The translations under genes were made by a program, and so were the position numbers. Of a stretch of 5,536 bases of DNA, positions 3,733 to 5,536 are shown piece by piece. The notes beneath the pieces are model-generated. The model saw only the letters and a program-made list of their open reading frames with translations. It was not told where the DNA came from and searched no databases. How positions within the stretch are numbered: position 1 is the first letter of the stretch; every line of letters starts with the position of its first letter. The DNA comes from Desulfatirhabdium butyrativorans (lineage in GTDB: Bacteria; Desulfobacterota; Desulfobacteria; Desulfobacterales; JAIFKL01): assembly GCA_022736535.1 (NCBI GenBank), contig DZCT01000348.1, positions 1-5,536 on the forward strand. The letters are read 5' to 3'.

Positions 3733-5289
3733 TTATGCCGAACCCGTCTTAAAATACACCTTTATCTTCAGTACACCGGCATCAGGGACTTCCGCCTCCA
3801 CCCTGCCCTTATGCGCCCGGATGATGCGCCGGACAATCGCCAATCCCAGCCCGGTTCCCCTTGCTTTGCTTGTAAAATACGGCTCGAAAATGCGGCTGAC
3901 TTCTTCCGCCGAAAGATCAAGTCCGCTATTCTCCACGCTGAGAATCGCTTCTGATCCTTCCCGGTCAACAATGACAGACAGACAGCCCCCCTCCGGCTGC
4001 GCCTCAATGCTGTTTTTAATCAGGTTTTCCCCAACCTGTTCAAGCAGTTCCGAATCCCCGTCAATCGTTCCCTCATACCGGATGTCATATCTGATTTCAA
4101 TACCGTTTTCTTCGCATTTCTGGCGGTAAAGCGACAAAATATGGCTGATGACGGCACTCAGGCGCACCGGCTGAAGACGGAGTTTCAAAGGACCCGCATA
4201 ACGGCGGATATTGGTCACAATGCTGTTGGTTCGCTGAACCGCTTTCAGCATGGTTGCCACAAGTTCCTGATATTCCTCACTCAGATCATCTGCTTCAATT
4301 TGCAGACGCTGCAAGCCCATGCTGATCGCATTGAGCGGGTTTCGGATTTCATGGGTGATGGCAGCCGCAGCCCGACCCAGCGCGGCGTCTTCCCGCTCCC
4401 GGGCAAGCTCCCGCTCCACATCCCGAATCCGTTTCAGATATGCGGTCTGATGCCGGTGAAGCAGCCATGAAAAAAAAATGCCCAGCATTGCCAGAATTGC
4501 GCTGAAAACAAAAAGTTCGTTTCGGAGCTGCGAGATGCGGACAAAAAAATAGGCAGCGTCCAGCGCGACAACAAGGACATCTTCACGAAAGGGCAGCCGG
4601 GCTTCCGCCACCTTTCGGTCAGGCGCGTTAATCAGCATAACTTCAGGGATACATGACATTTTCGGATTACTGCAACACGCGTTCTTACAGGGAGGCGCTT
4701 CAAGCCGCACATAGGTGATGCCTGCCAGACGGGAAAGCGTATTCAGAAGACGGGGCAGACTGACCTGTTCGTGAAGTTTTTCAATGCGGGCAGCGGTAAT
4801 GCCGGTGATGATACAGCCCGATTCGGTGCTTCGGGGAACTGTGAGGAAATAAAGATGATCCGCAGGGAGATGCCGTAACAAGCGGGCATTTGCCGAGCAG
4901 GAAAAATCACCCGGATATTTGAACCACCCGGGCGGTCCTTCTGTTGCATCTCCTTCCTGCCTGACAATGCGAATGCCTGCCAATCCGGCTTCCTGGGCAA
5001 AAGCGGCAAGCTCCTCGGAAGCAAAAGGTTCAACATTGTCTAAGTAATCCACAAAGCGCGCCGTATTTCCCAGAAAGGTCTGCATGATTTCTTCAATGAT
5101 GCTTTGGGAGAGCAGCGCGTTCCGGGCATTGAGTTCGATAACGCCCGCCAGCATTCCGGCGTGCTGTCGGGCATGATTCAGGAATGTCTCATGCGCCTGC
5201 TGCAACTGCCAGAAAAAATAGGCAAGAACAATCAGAATCAGCAGCCCGAAAACCAGCAGATTACCTTTCCATGTAGGCAGTAAGCGCAT
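3733..5289 (-). CDS. Membrane-bound sensor histidine kinase
   Basis: This 518-aa two-component sensor has one membrane helix at about residues 10-30 (GNLLVFGLLILIVLAYFFW), a roughly 225-residue presumed periplasmic sensor region, a second helix at 259-277, and a charged coiled-coil linker (ERELAREREDAALGR). The HisKA H-box AAITHEIRNPLNAI follows with phospho-acceptor H313. The ATPase domain has an N-box ENLIKNSIEA (N426), a G1 region VENSGLDLS in place of the usual DNGPG, FEPYFTSK, and GTGLGLAI near 478-485. The protein ends soon after, with no receiver domain. The sensor region carries a CxxxCCx6C cluster (201-213) and matches no sensor domain I can name. ATG 5370 would add 27 residues (MYTVFCFRIP...), but these overlap an 18-bp inverted repeat and would put a polar tail before the membrane helix, so 5289 is preferred; neither start has a strong ribosome binding site. 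No partner regulator is in view. Confidence 0.87.
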   Translation of the reverse strand: MRLLPTWKGNLLVFGLLILIVLAYFFWQLQQAHETFLNHARQHAGMLAGVIELNARNALLSQSIIEEIMQTFLGNTARFVDYLDNVEPFASEELAAFAQEAGLAGIRIVRQEGDATEGPPGWFKYPGDFSCSANARLLRHLPADHLYFLTVPRSTESGCIITGITAARIEKLHEQVSLPRLLNTLSRLAGITYVRLEAPPCKNACCSNPKMSCIPEVMLINAPDRKVAEARLPFREDVLVVALDAAYFFVRISQLRNELFVFSAILAMLGIFFSWLLHRHQTAYLKRIRDVERELAREREDAALGRAAAAITHEIRNPLNAISMGLQRLQIEADDLSEEYQELVATMLKAVQRTNSIVTNIRRYAGPLKLRLQPVRLSAVISHILSLYRQKCEENGIEIRYDIRYEGTIDGDSELLEQVGENLIKNSIEAQPEGGCLSVIVDREGSEAILSVENSGLDLSAEEVSRIFEPYFTSKARGTGLGLAIVRRIIRAHKGRVEAEVPDAGVLKIKVYFKTGSA

Positions 5290-5303
5290 ATAAATATATA
5301 TTG

Positions 5304-5404
5304 ATCCGATTTCGGTTTTTTGCCGCAGACGGACACAGACAGGTATCCGAAAACAGAATACGGTGTACATGCGGAAAATATGCCGTAAAAAACCGAAATC
5401 GGAT
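5304..5404. repeat. 18-bp perfect inverted repeat upstream of the histidine kinase
   Basis: The arms are 5304-5321 (atccgatttcggtttttt) and 5387-5404 (aaaaaaccgaaatcggat), separated by 65 bp. In the minus-strand transcript they could pair to form a long hairpin whose 3' edge lies 14 nt before the AUG at 5289. That hairpin would bury the only GGA-like bases near the start. It may instead be a small inserted element with terminal inverted repeats; I see no clear target duplication beside it. Confidence 0.7.
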
Positions 5405-5424
5405 TACTATAATATTGTGTAAAG

Positions 5425-5440
5425 ACGCAAGATGTTGCGT
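5425..5440. promoter_or_regulatory. Small dyad downstream of the histidine kinase promoter
   Basis: The sequence acgcaa-gatg-ttgcgt lies 26 bp downstream of the proposed -10 in the direction of the histidine kinase gene. It could be an operator half-site pair or a leader hairpin. The evidence is symmetry and position only. Confidence 0.3.
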
Positions 5441-5465
5441 ATCTGCGTTTGTTAAAAGAACAGCC

Positions 5466-5495
5466 TTTATATAAAGAAAAACAGGCAAATGTCAA
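5466..5495 (-). promoter_or_regulatory. Sigma70-like promoter for the histidine kinase
   Basis: Reading the minus strand, a perfect TTGACA (5495-5490) is followed 18 nt later by TATAAA (5471-5466); the overlapping ATATAA gives a 17-nt spacer. Transcription would start near 5459, leaving a leader of about 170 nt before the ATG at 5289. That leader contains the acgcaa/ttgcgt dyad and the 18-bp inverted repeat. Confidence 0.5.
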
Positions 5496-5513
5496 GCCTC
5501 AAAATGAAAATGA

Positions 5514-5536
5514 GATTTGACAATCTTTTATCATCT
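5514..5536. repeat. Partial 'gatttgacaa' motif at the window edge
   Basis: The sequence gatttgacaatcttttatca resembles gatttgacaacttttgtcat at 2161 and the motif at 139. The window ends here, so whether a complementary right arm follows, as at 2195-2205, cannot be seen. Confidence 0.4.

Noticed and set aside
3665..4470. Plus-strand reading frames at 3665-4129, 3706-3954 and 4141-4470
   Set aside because: They lie opposite the kinase and ATPase core of the histidine kinase, which has intact H, N, F and G boxes.

Overview
The window looks like a mid-GC chromosomal segment of a repeat-rich deltaproteobacterium, probably Desulfobacterota of the Desulfobacterales/Desulfonema type. The basis is the protein families together with interspersed palindromic repeats ('ttcccacgctccgcgtggg', 'gccacgaatg...cattcgtggc', 'ctttgcgtctttgcgaga') that I associate with such genomes. 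This placement is an inference, not a sequence match.

Layout. Positions 1-217 hold only small palindromic repeats. Positions 218-1429 (+) encode a CofD/YvcK-fold protein of the kind named 'GAK system CofD-like protein'. Positions 1430-1822 hold three copies of a 74-bp self-complementary repeat. Positions 1823-3210 (+) hold four consecutive small genes, each with its own strong Shine-Dalgarno sequence, encoding paralogous amphi-Trp domain proteins. Positions 3211-3732 are non-coding and packed with repeats: two copies of a 121-bp inverted-repeat element, one of them split by a 139-bp GC-rich palindromic insert. Positions 3733-5289 (-) encode a membrane-bound sensor histidine kinase that converges on the amphi-Trp array. 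A sigma70-like promoter and an 18-bp inverted repeat lie upstream of it.

How the genes relate. CofD-like and amphi-Trp proteins are both members of the bioinformatically defined, functionally uncharacterised GAK neighbourhood, which elsewhere also includes an ATP-grasp enzyme, an HPr-kinase-related protein and an XXXCH-domain protein. Only the CofD-like and amphi-Trp parts are visible here, and the amphi-Trp part is expanded to four copies. That expansion, with its diverging C-terminal tails and its unusual inter-gene elements, is the most noteworthy biology in the window. The histidine kinase has no response regulator in view, and nothing in the sequence ties it functionally to the array.
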